A DNA stretch of 30,597 bases from JBEKYH01 sp049511115 (GCA_049511115.1 JBEKYH010000010.1:1-30597); one strand, 5' to 3'; counted from the stretch's first letter, positions 15,956 to 24,190 are shown. The notes: generated by a model not told the origin, from the sequence alone. Translations and numbers: made by a program.

Positions 15956-18124
15956 TCAATCCCGCCGCTTGATATAGACGCCCGCCCCGGTCAGCAGGAC
16001 CAGGCCCGGCAGGCCGACCAAGAGAACACCCACGCGCCAGAACTTCTGCATCCCGGCGCTGATGGCGCCGATGCGCCCGATGTCCATGGCGGCGGGGCTG
16101 ATGTCGATGAGGGTATCCTGGCGCGAGGCCCAGAAGACGCTGTTGGTGAAAAGCTCGCCGTTGCCGGGGAAAAGGACGACCGGCGCCGCGCTGCGGTCGA
16201 AGACGTCCTCGGTAAGGCGCAGATAGTCGTTGATCGGGAAAGCGCCGGCCCCAATGACGACGACTCGCCCGGCGCCGTTCTTCTCGACGGCCGCGCCGCC
16301 AAACAGTGGGCCGGCAATGTCAACCTTGGGATCGAAGGTGGGGTTGGCAGCGTTGGCAGCGTTGGGATCATACGTCGTTGACGCCCAGCTCGGCAGGGCG
16401 TCGGGCGCGTCGGGGATGGGCAAAAGAGGAGTGGCCTGGTAGCCGGTGGTCGGATGGATGATCACTGGGGCCATAGGCACAAAAACCGACTGCAGCCCCG
16501 CCAGCGGCTTGGCGAGCGGGTGATTGCCGTATTGGCTCAGGGCGAAGATATACGGCTTTCCCAGGGCATCCTGCAGCAGGTTCGCGGCATTGGCCCCGTT
16601 GGGCTGGACCGCTTGATGTACGATGATGGCATTGGTATTGACCTCAATGCCCCAATCACCCAGGGCTTCGGCCATCGCATCCTGCTTGTAGCCGGTGAGG
16701 ATGACCGCCGATCCGCCTTGTTTAAGGTGATCGGCAACCTGCGGCCCGATAGACGGGGGCGGGCCAAACTGACTTTGCTGCCCGGAACTAAAGCCCCAGA
16801 CCACCCACGTTGCATCTTTGATGTCGTCGTCGCTCGGCTCTGTGCCGCCGGATTGCTGGGCGAATGCGCCGGTCAGGTCTTTCTCGGTGACGTCATAATT
16901 ATACAGGCCAAGTCGCGCGGCCGCGTCCGACAGCGGAGCGTCCGGCCCGCCCATGAAGCTCTCCGAAGTGGTCAGGGGCGCCCCGCCGGCGCGGACGAAG
17001 CAGACCTTGGGCTTTTTGCCGCCGCTGGTCAGGGCGAGAATGGCGGCCGTGATCTGCTGCTCGCCGGCAAAGCGCGGGCGCTCGCTTGATCCGGCTTCAA
17101 CAGCCATGCGTCCCGGCGGCTGCCAGACCTGCTCATAGGTGATTGCCCGCCATTCCGTGTCGCCCATGACCAGGACGGTATTGCGCTCGCGAAGGGCGCT
17201 GCGAAGCGTGTCGAGTTTCAGTTCGCCGAGTCCCTTGGCCTGTGCCAGCGAAGCGTCGACGATGTCCTTCATTTTCTGGAAATCAGGCAGCGTCGCCTTC
17301 ATGTAAAGGGAGATCGTGTCGGGCACCCCGCCGCGCTTTTGCAATACGCCGAAATTGTTGATGACGGCGCCCAGCACATCGGACATCTGGCCGAGGCCTT
17401 CGGTGATGGCGTCGGAAGCGCCTTTGTAGTCCGGCGGTTTTTGGCTCAAGGGGCGCTGCAGCGAATCCTGCAATTCGGAGAGGCTGTCGGGGAACTGCTT
17501 TACGGTGACCACCACCTCTTGCATGGTGGCAAGCAAATCCTGATCGGTCACCTGCTGCAGGATCGGGATCATGGCCTCGATCTTCTGGGCGTCCGGGTTG
17601 GCGATATCGGAAACATTCTTGATGGTGTCTTTGAAGGAATCGACAAACTTCTTGTACTTTTGGATTTCCCCGCCGTACTTGCTCTCCACTTCCTCCACGA
17701 GATCGTCCACCTTGGCGGGGCTGGTGACCGGGTCGATGGTTTCGACAGTGATATTCTTGCCTTTGTCGGCGTATTCATCGAGCAGGTCATTCACTGTCTG
17801 AGCCGCTTCGTCCTGCGGGATGATCGACGGCTCGTCCTGCTCATCCTGATCCGGCGATGAAGGCGGCTTGGTCTGCGTGTAGAGGCTTACGATGCGGATC
17901 GGCGACTTGATGTTCTGGATGATGCGGACGGTCTGCGGCTTGAGGCTGTAAAGCCCCTCGGTGGTCGTGTCGATGCGGATGGGATGCCGGTCGGCGGCAT
18001 ACGTCGCCATGACGGCAAGGGCGACGGCAATGACGCAAGTGAGCGCCACGTTGCCGCCATATTTAAGCCAGCGCTCGCGCTGCGAACTGACCGGGGGAGG
18101 ATTTGAAGAAGGAGTTTCGCTCAT
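15956..18124 (-). CDS. GldG-like auxiliary protein of ABC transporter
   Basis: 722 residues with one helix near each end (about 24-44, and GVLLVGLPGLVLLTGAGVYI before the C-terminal KRRD) and a large periplasmic part between. DTTTEGLYSLKPQTVRIIQNIKSPIRIVSLYTQ (about 53-85) is the opening of the GldG/ABC-auxiliary family; KVCFVRAGG and GGSAVILTGYKQD belong to the glutamine-amidotransferase-like fold of its second half. A middle insertion of about 200 residues is helical (predicted coiled). In Bacteroidota GldAFG serves gliding; in planctomycetes the equivalent is widespread and its substrate unknown. ATG overlaps the permease stop by four bases (ATGA). Confidence 0.85.
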   Translation of the reverse strand: MSETPSSNPPPVSSQRERWLKYGGNVALTCVIAVALAVMATYAADRHPIRIDTTTEGLYSLKPQTVRIIQNIKSPIRIVSLYTQTKPPSSPDQDEQDEPSIIPQDEAAQTVNDLLDEYADKGKNITVETIDPVTSPAKVDDLVEEVESKYGGEIQKYKKFVDSFKDTIKNVSDIANPDAQKIEAMIPILQQVTDQDLLATMQEVVVTVKQFPDSLSELQDSLQRPLSQKPPDYKGASDAITEGLGQMSDVLGAVINNFGVLQKRGGVPDTISLYMKATLPDFQKMKDIVDASLAQAKGLGELKLDTLRSALRERNTVLVMGDTEWRAITYEQVWQPPGRMAVEAGSSERPRFAGEQQITAAILALTSGGKKPKVCFVRAGGAPLTTSESFMGGPDAPLSDAAARLGLYNYDVTEKDLTGAFAQQSGGTEPSDDDIKDATWVVWGFSSGQQSQFGPPPSIGPQVADHLKQGGSAVILTGYKQDAMAEALGDWGIEVNTNAIIVHQAVQPNGANAANLLQDALGKPYIFALSQYGNHPLAKPLAGLQSVFVPMAPVIIHPTTGYQATPLLPIPDAPDALPSWASTTYDPNAANAANPTFDPKVDIAGPLFGGAAVEKNGAGRVVVIGAGAFPINDYLRLTEDVFDRSAAPVVLFPGNGELFTNSVFWASRQDTLIDISPAAMDIGRIGAISAGMQKFWRVGVLLVGLPGLVLLTGAGVYIKRRD

Positions 18125-18837
18125 GCCCAGCGCCTCGATTCAAGCACTTTGATGGTCAGGAAAAGAAATACAAATGTTGCCGCCAGGAAAAAGACCAGGC
18201 TGGGGGTGTAGAGGATTCCCTTGCTGAAATCCTCGTAGCGGTGAAAGACGCATTGGTCGGCGACCTCGCGCCAGAATTGGCTGAGGGTCGCTTTTCCGGC
18301 GATCCACCAGGGGACGATCGTCGTCGCAAAGAGAATCGCCGCCGAAGCGACCGCGGCCACCACCTGGCTCTTGGTCAGCGACGAGCAGAACAGGCCGATG
18401 GAGATAAATAGCGCGCCCACCAGAACGATTCCCAGGTATCCGCACGCGATCGCGTGGCTGTCGATATGCCCGTAATAGGCCAGCATCACCGGGAAAAGCA
18501 GCGTGGGAACCAGCAGCACGCCGAAGAAACTGAGCGAGCCGAGGAATTTGCCGAGCACGACATCGGATTCGCTGACCGGGGCGGTCATGAGCGATTCAAT
18601 GGTGCCCGTGGCCCACTCCTGCGCCATCAGGCCCATGGAGAGGATCGGGATAATGAATACCAGCAGCCAGACCATCCACTGGAAAATGTGCCGCATCTCG
18701 GCGGGCTGGCCGGGCGTAAAGTCGTCGAGGAAGGCGACATCGCTGGCCAATACAAAAAGCGCCAGCGCGACATAGGCGATGGGAGAGAAGAAATAACTCG
18801 ACAGCTCGCGGCGAGCGATGGCGGGAGCACGACTCAT
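18121..18837 (-). CDS. ABC-2 type permease, GldF-like
   Basis: 238-residue inner-membrane permease. It opens with the family's 'ARRELSSYFFSPIAYVALALFVL', and the conserved cytosolic segment MAQEWATGTIESLMTAPVSESDVVLGKFLGS sits near residues 70-100. Six hydrophobic helices are visible, the last (SLVFFLAATFVFLFLTI) just before the C-terminus. It is coupled to both neighbours by ATGA overlaps: the ATPase stop at 18834-18837 and the GldG start at 18121-18124. It would form the membrane channel of the GldA/GldF complex. Confidence 0.9.
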   Translation of the reverse strand: MSRAPAIARRELSSYFFSPIAYVALALFVLASDVAFLDDFTPGQPAEMRHIFQWMVWLLVFIIPILSMGLMAQEWATGTIESLMTAPVSESDVVLGKFLGSLSFFGVLLVPTLLFPVMLAYYGHIDSHAIACGYLGIVLVGALFISIGLFCSSLTKSQVVAAVASAAILFATTIVPWWIAGKATLSQFWREVADQCVFHRYEDFSKGILYTPSLVFFLAATFVFLFLTIKVLESRRWA

Positions 18838-19787
18838 TCGACCTTCCCCATGGCTTGATTGGCGGTGACTTGCACGAAAAATTCTTCCAGCGTGGCGTGT
18901 TCCAGGCGGACTTCACGCAGCGGCCACCCGCGCTGGATGACCGTGCGGGCCGCTTCCTCGCGGACATCGCAATTATCCTTGGCCCGCAGCGCGGCAGTGA
19001 CGTAGGAATCGCCGTTGCCGGTGAGGATTTCGACGCGGCTCACGCCCGCGACGCGCGCGAGGGCCATTTCCACATCCTTCGACGGGCCGCGGCATTCCAA
19101 TAGCACGCGCGAGCCCAATCGCCGGCTGGCACGCAATTCATCGGGGGTGCCCTGGGCGACGATCTTGCCGCCGGCGATGATGATGGCGCGATCGCACACG
19201 GCTTCGACTTCCGGCAGAATATGCGTGGAAAGAAGCAGCGTATGTTCGCCGCCGAGTTCCTTGACGAGCTTGCGCGTCTCGCGGATTTGCGTCGGGTCCA
19301 GCCCGACGGTCGGCTCGTCGAGAATCAGCACGGCGGGGTTATGCAATAGTGAATCCGCCAATCCCACGCGCTGGCGATAACCCTTGGACAAATGCCCGAT
19401 GGGTCGTTTGCGGACGGTCGTCAGCCAGCAGCGTTCGATGGCGAAGTCAATGCGCTTCAGCCGCAGGGCGCGGTCCATTTTGCGGAGGCGGCCGCGGAAG
19501 TCGAGATATTCCTCGACGCGCATTTCCAGATAGAGCGGCACGCTTTCCGGCAAGTAGCCGAGATTGGAGCGCACCTGCTCGGACTGGTGGAATATATTGA
19601 AGCCGTTGATGCTGGCCGTGCCGCTGGTGGGGGAGAGATAGCAGGTCAGCATGCGCAGCGTGGTGGATTTCCCGGCGCCGTTAGGGCCGAGGAAGCCGAC
19701 AATCTGACCTTTAGAGACTTCAAAGCTGACGCGGTCGACGGCCAAATGCGTGCCGTAAGCTTTGGTCAATTCACGGACTGAAATCAC
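18834..19787 (-). CDS. ABC transporter ATP-binding protein, GldA-like
   Basis: 317-residue ATPase that drives the GldF-type permease. Walker A GPNGAGKST is at 34-42, the signature motif is LSKGYRQR at 133-140 (the LSKGY variant usual in GldA/NatA groups), Walker B ILDEPT at 155-160 and the switch His at 189. A regulatory domain of about 90 residues follows the nucleotide-binding domain. The start is GTG 19785-19787 preceded by AGAGAGGG. A 93-base gap to the exonuclease gene suggests that its own promoter may lie there, but I see no good hexamers. Confidence 0.92.
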   Translation of the reverse strand: MISVRELTKAYGTHLAVDRVSFEVSKGQIVGFLGPNGAGKSTTLRMLTCYLSPTSGTASINGFNIFHQSEQVRSNLGYLPESVPLYLEMRVEEYLDFRGRLRKMDRALRLKRIDFAIERCWLTTVRKRPIGHLSKGYRQRVGLADSLLHNPAVLILDEPTVGLDPTQIRETRKLVKELGGEHTLLLSTHILPEVEAVCDRAIIIAGGKIVAQGTPDELRASRRLGSRVLLECRGPSKDVEMALARVAGVSRVEILTGNGDSYVTAALRAKDNCDVREEAARTVIQRGWPLREVRLEHATLEEFFVQVTANQAMGKVE

Positions 19788-19880
19788 TTAACCAACCCTC
19801 TCTGTCGCAACAACAAATCCCTCCCTACTCAGACTGATCTCGTCAAACCAACGCCCTCGCACCGACACAAGGGGCGATTA

Positions 19881-20543
19881 CTATACCCGCAACGGCTCGG
19901 AAAGTTGCACGTCGGGGGCGTCCAATTCATTTTCCAGGTGCATCGGGCCGCCCTGAATAAAGAAAATGTCCGCCAGCGTCAAATCCCAGCCGCCGACGGC
20001 GCAGATCAATTCCTGGAACAGAAGGAAGGTTGTCTTTGCGTCGGCGAGGGCGCGATGTGCACCCACGGGTTCGATGCCAAGCCGGCGGCTCAGGGCCTGG
20101 AGGCTGTTTCCACCGCGACCAAAACGGCGGCGGGCGATGCGGACCGTGTCAAAAACGGGGTTTTTGCCCACTTCCGTTTCGATTTCCAGGTGTGCGCGGC
20201 GCAGTTCGCGGGTGAGGAACGAAAGATCAAACCGAACATTATGGCCTACGACGGCGGCCCCGCGCAGGAATGGCATCATCGCCGGGATCTGCCGCGCGAA
20301 AGTCGGCTGGCCGAGGCACATCGCCGGGGTGATGCCGGTCATTTCGGAAATGCGCGGGCTGATGCGGCGGCGGGGGTCGATGAGCTGCTCGTATTGGCCC
20401 GTGACAACGCCGTTTTCGACGCGAACAATGCCGATTTCGATGACCTTGCAGCCAAAGCGCGGGCTCATGCCGCTGGTTTCGACATCAACGAATGCAAGGG
20501 GGAGATCGCCAAGGCGATGGAGAAGAGAGAATTCGCAGGACAT
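19881..20543 (-). CDS. DEDDh 3'-5' exonuclease (DnaQ / PolC epsilon-like)
   Basis: 220-residue exonuclease. The four-residue metal site and general base are all visible: Asp20 and Glu22 (VDVETSG), Asp106 (HNVRFDLSFL), His163 and Asp168 (GAHRALADAKTT). The order and spacing identify Exo I, II and IIIepsilon. Being stand-alone it may be a proofreading subunit or a repair or RNA-trimming nuclease; no polymerase is adjacent. Its start is 17 bases after the stop of the fabZ-like gene and has a good ribosome binding site (GGAGGCGGAG), so the two are co-transcribed. The C-terminal 35 residues carry no recognised domain. Confidence 0.9.
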   Translation of the reverse strand: MSCEFSLLHRLGDLPLAFVDVETSGMSPRFGCKVIEIGIVRVENGVVTGQYEQLIDPRRRISPRISEMTGITPAMCLGQPTFARQIPAMMPFLRGAAVVGHNVRFDLSFLTRELRRAHLEIETEVGKNPVFDTVRIARRRFGRGGNSLQALSRRLGIEPVGAHRALADAKTTFLLFQELICAVGGWDLTLADIFFIQGGPMHLENELDAPDVQLSEPLRV

Positions 20544-20560
20544 GGAGTGCTCCGCCTCCG

Positions 20561-21034
20561 TCAGATTTCCAAACCCGTCACCACGCCTTCAAAACAAAGG
20601 TTTCCGTCGACCAATCCCTGGACGCGGCAATTCACGCGATGATGGCGCTCCCAGATTTTCTGGGCCAGGATCAACATGCGGCAGGGGGGCACGACCTGGG
20701 TGCGGAATTTGACTTCATCGACGCCCCCAAAGCCGATAAACCCCTTCCAGCCGCAAAAACGGCGCGTGTAAAAGCCGGCCAATTGCGCGCCGGCTTCGAT
20801 CATGAGCACGCCGGGATAAAGGGGGCGGCCGGGAATGTGCCCTTCCACCCAGAATTCGTCGGCGCGGACATCCTTATAACCGATGACGCGTCCCAGCTCC
20901 GGCGCGGCGTACACGATGCCGTTCAATTGCTCCATGTCGCCGCGCTGCGGATTGTAAAGGCGTATTTCCTCCTGGTCGCACACGTCGTGAGACAAATCCA
21001 AGCCGCTGATGTCAAAGAGCAGTTGGGGAGGCAT
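20561..21034 (-). CDS. FabZ-like 3-hydroxyacyl-ACP dehydratase
   Basis: 157-residue hot-dog-fold protein. EGHIPGRPLYPGVLMIEAGAQLAGFY (64-89) holds the catalytic His66 and Glu80 in the FabZ arrangement; FGGVDEVKFRTQVVPPC follows as the second conserved strand. It would dehydrate 3-hydroxyacyl-ACP in fatty-acid elongation or act on a related thioester. The N-terminal 45 residues (LFDISGLDLSH, then LYNPQRGDMEQLNGIVY) are unlike E. coli FabZ and recall the longer planctomycete variants, so its substrate could differ. ATG 21034 is chosen; the 11-residue upstream extension is not conserved-looking. Confidence 0.85.
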   Translation of the reverse strand: MPPQLLFDISGLDLSHDVCDQEEIRLYNPQRGDMEQLNGIVYAAPELGRVIGYKDVRADEFWVEGHIPGRPLYPGVLMIEAGAQLAGFYTRRFCGWKGFIGFGGVDEVKFRTQVVPPCRMLILAQKIWERHHRVNCRVQGLVDGNLCFEGVVTGLEI

Positions 21035-21087
21035 ACGTCCGCTGGGGGTCGCGCAAGGCGCTGCCAATATGGGCTAAACAACGCAAA

Positions 21088-21312
21088 TCAGGCCTGTGGT
21101 GGCGGTGGCGTCGTCGCAGGCGCAGCGGGCGCTGCGGCCGGCTCGGACTCCCTGGTTTCCAATATCTTCTGTCGAACCGCCTGGGCGGCGGCCTTGATTT
21201 CTTGCATTTTTTTGCGGACCCGAGTGCCTGCGGCCTTGTTGCCACCGAAGGCCTTATTAACGTCGTCTTCCGCTTCCGTGATTAGACTCTTAAGAGTCTC
21301 ATACTCCTGCAT
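21088..21312 (-). CDS. Histone H1-like (Hc1 family) DNA-binding protein
   Basis: 74 residues. GNKAAGTRVRKKMQEIK (24-40) is the diagnostic Hc1-family core also found in short histone-like proteins of Bacteroidota and Chlamydiota; EYETLKSLITEAEDDVNKAF forms the preceding helix. The tail is proline/alanine-rich (AAAPAAPATTPPPPQA) rather than lysine-rich, so DNA contact would rest on the small basic core. It would be a nucleoid protein. It has its own strong promoter (21343-21371) and ribosome binding site (GGAGGT). It lies 53 bases before the fabZ-like gene, so read-through into that gene is possible. Confidence 0.88.
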   Translation of the reverse strand: MQEYETLKSLITEAEDDVNKAFGGNKAAGTRVRKKMQEIKAAAQAVRQKILETRESEPAAAPAAPATTPPPPQA

Positions 21313-21317
21313 GGACT

Positions 21318-21323
21318 ACCTCC
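21318..21323 (-). promoter_or_regulatory. Ribosome binding site of the histone-like gene
   Basis: GGAGGT on the minus strand, five bases before the start codon; the strongest such site in the window, fitting a highly expressed protein. Confidence 0.7.
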
Positions 21324-21342
21324 AATCGGGTATAAGACCGTA

Positions 21343-21371
21343 ACTCTATAAACAAAGCCCAAACGTGTCAA
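21343..21371 (-). promoter_or_regulatory. Sigma-70-type promoter of the histone-like gene
   Basis: On the minus strand a consensus TTGACA (21366-21371) is separated by exactly 17 bases from TAGAGT (21343-21348), with an overlapping TATAGA. Transcription would start about 25-30 bases before the start codon. Confidence 0.6.
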
Positions 21372-21435
21372 AGCCGAGAACACTTACAGAACCGCATTTT
21401 TTTATAAAGCAATGCGATATTGACGTTTTCGCCGT

Positions 21436-22317
21436 GTGAACCCCAAGGCCAGATCAGTGCAAACCAAACAGCAGATTCAAGCCCTTCTCGATCAGATTCA
21501 TTCCTACCCCCGGCGGCAGTTTGGGCAGAATTTCATGATCGACGGCAATTTGCTCCGCCTCGTCGCCGCGGCGGGTAATGTAGCGCCGCAGGACCTGGTC
21601 ATCGAAGTCGGCCCAGGAACGGGATCGCTAACCGAGGAACTGCTTTCCACTGGGGCCGGCGTTATCGCGGTGGAGATTGACCGCGACCTGGCCGAGCTGC
21701 TTCGCCAGCGGCTGGGCCAGCGAACAGGCTTTAAACTTATCGAATCGGACGCCTTGGCGGGGAAGCACTCGCTTAGTCATTCCTTGCAAACTGAAATCGC
21801 CGCCGCTGTCGCGGACGGCAAGACGGTCAAACTCGTGGCCAACCTCCCTTATCAAATCGCCTCGCCCCTGGTGATTGAAATGCTCGTTGCCGGCGTCGCG
21901 TTATTGGCTTTCACGGTGCAAAAGGAAGTCGGCCTGCGTCTTAAGGCCCCCGCAGGCTCTGAACATTATGGCCCGCTTTCGGTCATGGCCCAGCTTCTGG
22001 CCAAGGTGGAGATTCTGCGTGCCATCCCTCCACAGGCTTTCTGGCCCATGCCCAAAATCGAATCCGCCCTCGTGCGCATGACCCGCCAGGATGAGCTAGG
22101 CCTCCACGCCGGCCAATTTACACGCTTCCTGCACGGCGTCTTTTCCTATCGGCGGAAAATGCTCCGCAAGGGGTTGATCGAGTCGTCTATCGCCGAAGCC
22201 GTCGCCGATCAGGCTCTGGCCCGCACCGGATTTGATCCGCGCCTGCGCCCCGAGGAATTGTCCCCTTCCCAATGGCTCGCGCTTTTTCACGCGATAAACG
22301 CGGTTAGTGCTTCTTAA
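21436..22317 (+). CDS. rsmA: 16S rRNA dimethyladenosine transferase RsmA (KsgA)
   Basis: Methylates the two adjacent adenines near the 3' end of 16S rRNA. 293 residues. RRQFGQNFMID (26-36) is the family's opening, EVGPGTGSLT at 57-66 binds S-adenosylmethionine, the acidic E-I-D closes strand 2, and the catalytic NLPY is at 136-139, followed by SPL. FWPMPKIESALVRM (about 203-216) and a VFSYRRKMLRKGL C-terminal segment complete the pattern. Start is GTG 21436, without a clear ribosome binding site. Its 3' end overlaps the convergent DUF4149 gene by 14 bases. Confidence 0.95.
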   Translation: MNPKARSVQTKQQIQALLDQIHSYPRRQFGQNFMIDGNLLRLVAAAGNVAPQDLVIEVGPGTGSLTEELLSTGAGVIAVEIDRDLAELLRQRLGQRTGFKLIESDALAGKHSLSHSLQTEIAAAVADGKTVKLVANLPYQIASPLVIEMLVAGVALLAFTVQKEVGLRLKAPAGSEHYGPLSVMAQLLAKVEILRAIPPQAFWPMPKIESALVRMTRQDELGLHAGQFTRFLHGVFSYRRKMLRKGLIESSIAEAVADQALARTGFDPRLRPEELSPSQWLALFHAINAVSAS

Positions 22318-22729
22318 TTGCCCCGGGGAGAAGAATTCCCGCCCCCATGAGCACTAATGAATCAGCGGAATAAATCATCATGGATTCCCCATGCAGCTCG
22401 CCGAAGCGCTCGGTTTGCGTTTGATGCCGCTCGCGCAGCACGTCAATTTTCGGCGTGATGAACACCGGCGATACAACCGCCCCAACCGCCGCAAGGATGA
22501 AGAGGAGCGTCAGCGCCACCTGCCTGCATGCCACACCGGCCGCAATCGCCGCGGCGGCGAGAATAATCTGGTACATCTCAAAGACATGAAAGATTCGCGG
22601 CGCTGCCTCAATGGCCACGGCGCGATCCTGATGAAATAACATGCCCACAAACAAAAACACGGCCATCAAACCGCCAAACCAGCAGCCCCAGGCGATCACC
22701 AGAATCATCGGCCCGATTTTCTTTTGCAT
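22304..22729 (-). CDS. DUF4149-like four-helix membrane protein
   Basis: 141 residues, about four membrane helices: MILVIAWGCWFGGLMAVFLFVGMLF, an amphipathic link AAPRIFHVFEMYQ, IILAAAAIAAGVACRQVALTLLFILAAVGAVVSPVFI, and a C-terminal helix at SLVLMGAGILLPGAI. The 'G-G-L...F...LF' helix followed by A-x-R-I-F is the DUF4149 layout. Function unknown. The stop codon region overlaps the 3' end of rsmA by 14 bases on the opposite strand, so the two transcripts are antisense at their ends. Confidence 0.7.
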   Translation of the reverse strand: MQKKIGPMILVIAWGCWFGGLMAVFLFVGMLFHQDRAVAIEAAPRIFHVFEMYQIILAAAAIAAGVACRQVALTLLFILAAVGAVVSPVFITPKIDVLRERHQTQTERFGELHGESMMIYSADSLVLMGAGILLPGAIKKH

Positions 22730-22807
22730 TGGCGGCTATTAGAGCCGATGGAAGCGGGAACATTCAAGCTTGCGAGTGGATTGTGACCGTGCTATCAGGG
22801 GCGAAGC

Positions 22808-23839
22808 ATGAGCGATTTGGACAATCCCAGCGAAGGCGAACTGATCCTATACCAGACTCCTGAGGGGAGCGTGCGGATCGAGGTACTATATGAGGCAGAG
22901 ACTTTTTGGCTCAACCAGAAGAAAATAGCCGAGCTATTCGGTGTCGATGTCCGAACCGTCAGCGAACACTTTCAAAACATTTTTGCTGATGGGGAATTGA
23001 AGGAGGATTCAGTTATCCGGAAATTCCGGACAACTGCCGCGGATGGAAAGTCTTACCTGGTCAGTTTCTACAACCTCGACGCAATCATTTCCGTCGGCTA
23101 CCGCGTTAACAGTGCACAGGCGACGCAGTTCCGCATCTGGGCCACGCAGACCTTGCGCGAATTTGTCATCAAGGGTTTTGTCCTGGATGACGAGCGGCTC
23201 AAGCTCAATAAGCGATTTGGCAAGGACTATTTCGACGAGTTGCTTGAGCGCATCCGCGAGATACGCGCCAGCGAACGCCGTTTTTACCTGAAAATCACCG
23301 ACATCTACGAGCAATGCAGCATCGACTATGATAAAAACGCCCAAGTCACCAAAACGTTCTTCAAAACGGTTCAGAATAAGCTGCATTGGGCGGTCACTGG
23401 GAAGACTGCCGCTGAGATCATCGCCGAACGAGCCGATGCTTCGAAGCCAACGATGGGGCTGACGACATGGAAAAACGCGCCCAAGGGTAAGATTCTGAAA
23501 TCCGACGTTGCCGTGGCGAAGAATTATCTCATTGGACCGGAAATCAAGGAATTGGAACGCATCGTCGGGATGTACCTGGACTACGCGGAGAATCAGGCGG
23601 CGCGGCAGATCCCTATGAAGATGGCCGAATGGGTCGCTCGGCTGGATGCATTCTTGAAGTTCAATGAATACGACGTGCTGACCAACGCCGGCTCGGTGTC
23701 GGCGGAGATCGCGAAAAGACTGGCCGAGGAGCGGTACGAGGCATTTCGCGTCGGCCAGGATCGCGCGTTTGAGAGCGATTTCGAGCAGGAAATCAAGCGA
23801 ATCGAGAATAAACGCAATCGGCGCAAGGAGGCCCCATGA
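22808..23839 (+). CDS. RhuM-family protein (Virulence_RhuM)
   Basis: 343 residues, matching the RhuM family first noted in Salmonella pathogenicity island 3. The opening EGELILYQTPEGSVRIEVLYEAETFWLNQKKIAELFGVDVRTVSEHFQNIF (9-60) contains a helix-turn-helix-like segment, then VIRKFRTTAADGKSYLVSFYNLDAIISVGYRVNSAQATQFRIWATQTLREFVIKGF, which is almost consensus. The function is unproven; members are often found with phages, restriction or other mobile genes. The last 40 residues are charged and helical. Start ATG 22808 follows AGGGGCGAAG. Its 3' end contains AAGGAGG and its TGA overlaps the ATG of a broken glycosyltransferase gene. Probably horizontally acquired (inference from family distribution). 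Confidence 0.93.
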   Translation: MSDLDNPSEGELILYQTPEGSVRIEVLYEAETFWLNQKKIAELFGVDVRTVSEHFQNIFADGELKEDSVIRKFRTTAADGKSYLVSFYNLDAIISVGYRVNSAQATQFRIWATQTLREFVIKGFVLDDERLKLNKRFGKDYFDELLERIREIRASERRFYLKITDIYEQCSIDYDKNAQVTKTFFKTVQNKLHWAVTGKTAAEIIAERADASKPTMGLTTWKNAPKGKILKSDVAVAKNYLIGPEIKELERIVGMYLDYAENQAARQIPMKMAEWVARLDAFLKFNEYDVLTNAGSVSAEIAKRLAEERYEAFRVGQDRAFESDFEQEIKRIENKRNRRKEAP

Positions 23840-23962
23840 ATCCTGCCCCTTCCTCCCCAGGCCCGCGCGTCGCGGTGATCACTCCTTAATTATCAGGAGA
23901 ACCAAGAGACCCTGCGCCAATGCGTCCAAAGCGTGGCCGATCAGACCTATCCCTGCACTCCC
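23836..23962 (+). pseudogene. Frameshifted 5' remnant of a family-2 glycosyltransferase
   Basis: ATG 23836, behind a strong AAGGAGG (23825-23831), opens MNPAPSSPGPRVAVITP and stops at TAA 23887. Moving the frame from 23888 gives NYQENQETLRQCVQSVADQT, then YPC. Joined, these match the N-terminus of GT2 enzymes ('VAVITPxYN...ETLRxCxxSVxxQTYP'). Between P and N only one base stands where a codon is expected, so two bases were lost. After about 23962 the homology ends in simple repeats and the rest of the gene is absent. A broken, truncated gene, formerly coupled to the gene upstream by an ATGA overlap. Confidence 0.65.
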
Positions 23963-23973
23963 AACCCCACCTG

Positions 23974-24091
23974 TCACCCCCTCACCCCCTCACCTTGTCA
24001 CCTTGTCATCTTGTCACCTTCTCCAATCCCGGGCTGTTCTCAAGTCGCCAAGTCCTCATGTCGCCAAGTCCTCATGTCGCCAAGTCCTTTC
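23974..24091. repeat. Simple repeats: CACCTTGT tract and GTCGCCAAGTCCTCAT triplet
   Basis: Bases 23974-24020 are built from CACCCCCT and CACCTTGT units; the tract at 991-1025 is its inverted counterpart. Bases 24044-24091 carry a 16-base unit, GTCGCCAAGTCCTCAT, two full copies and a third diverging after 12 bases, in tandem without spacers. These are non-coding although one reading frame stays open through them. They fill the gap between the glycosyltransferase remnant and the next gene. Confidence 0.75.
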
Positions 24092-24190
24092 CCCATTGCC
24101 AGCCCCGTGGTATCCTCCGCCCATAGACACTCCGGCCGCACGCTGGCGCGGAACAGCGGCCCTGGTTTTGACTCCGGGAGCGATCTTGTG

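Noticed and set aside
14826..15977. 383-residue frame antisense to the DUF4340 gene
   Set aside because: Shadow frame in GC-rich DNA; no recognisable family.
24044..24091. Possible CRISPR array from 16-base repeats
   Set aside because: Units are tandem with no spacers, and no cas gene is present.
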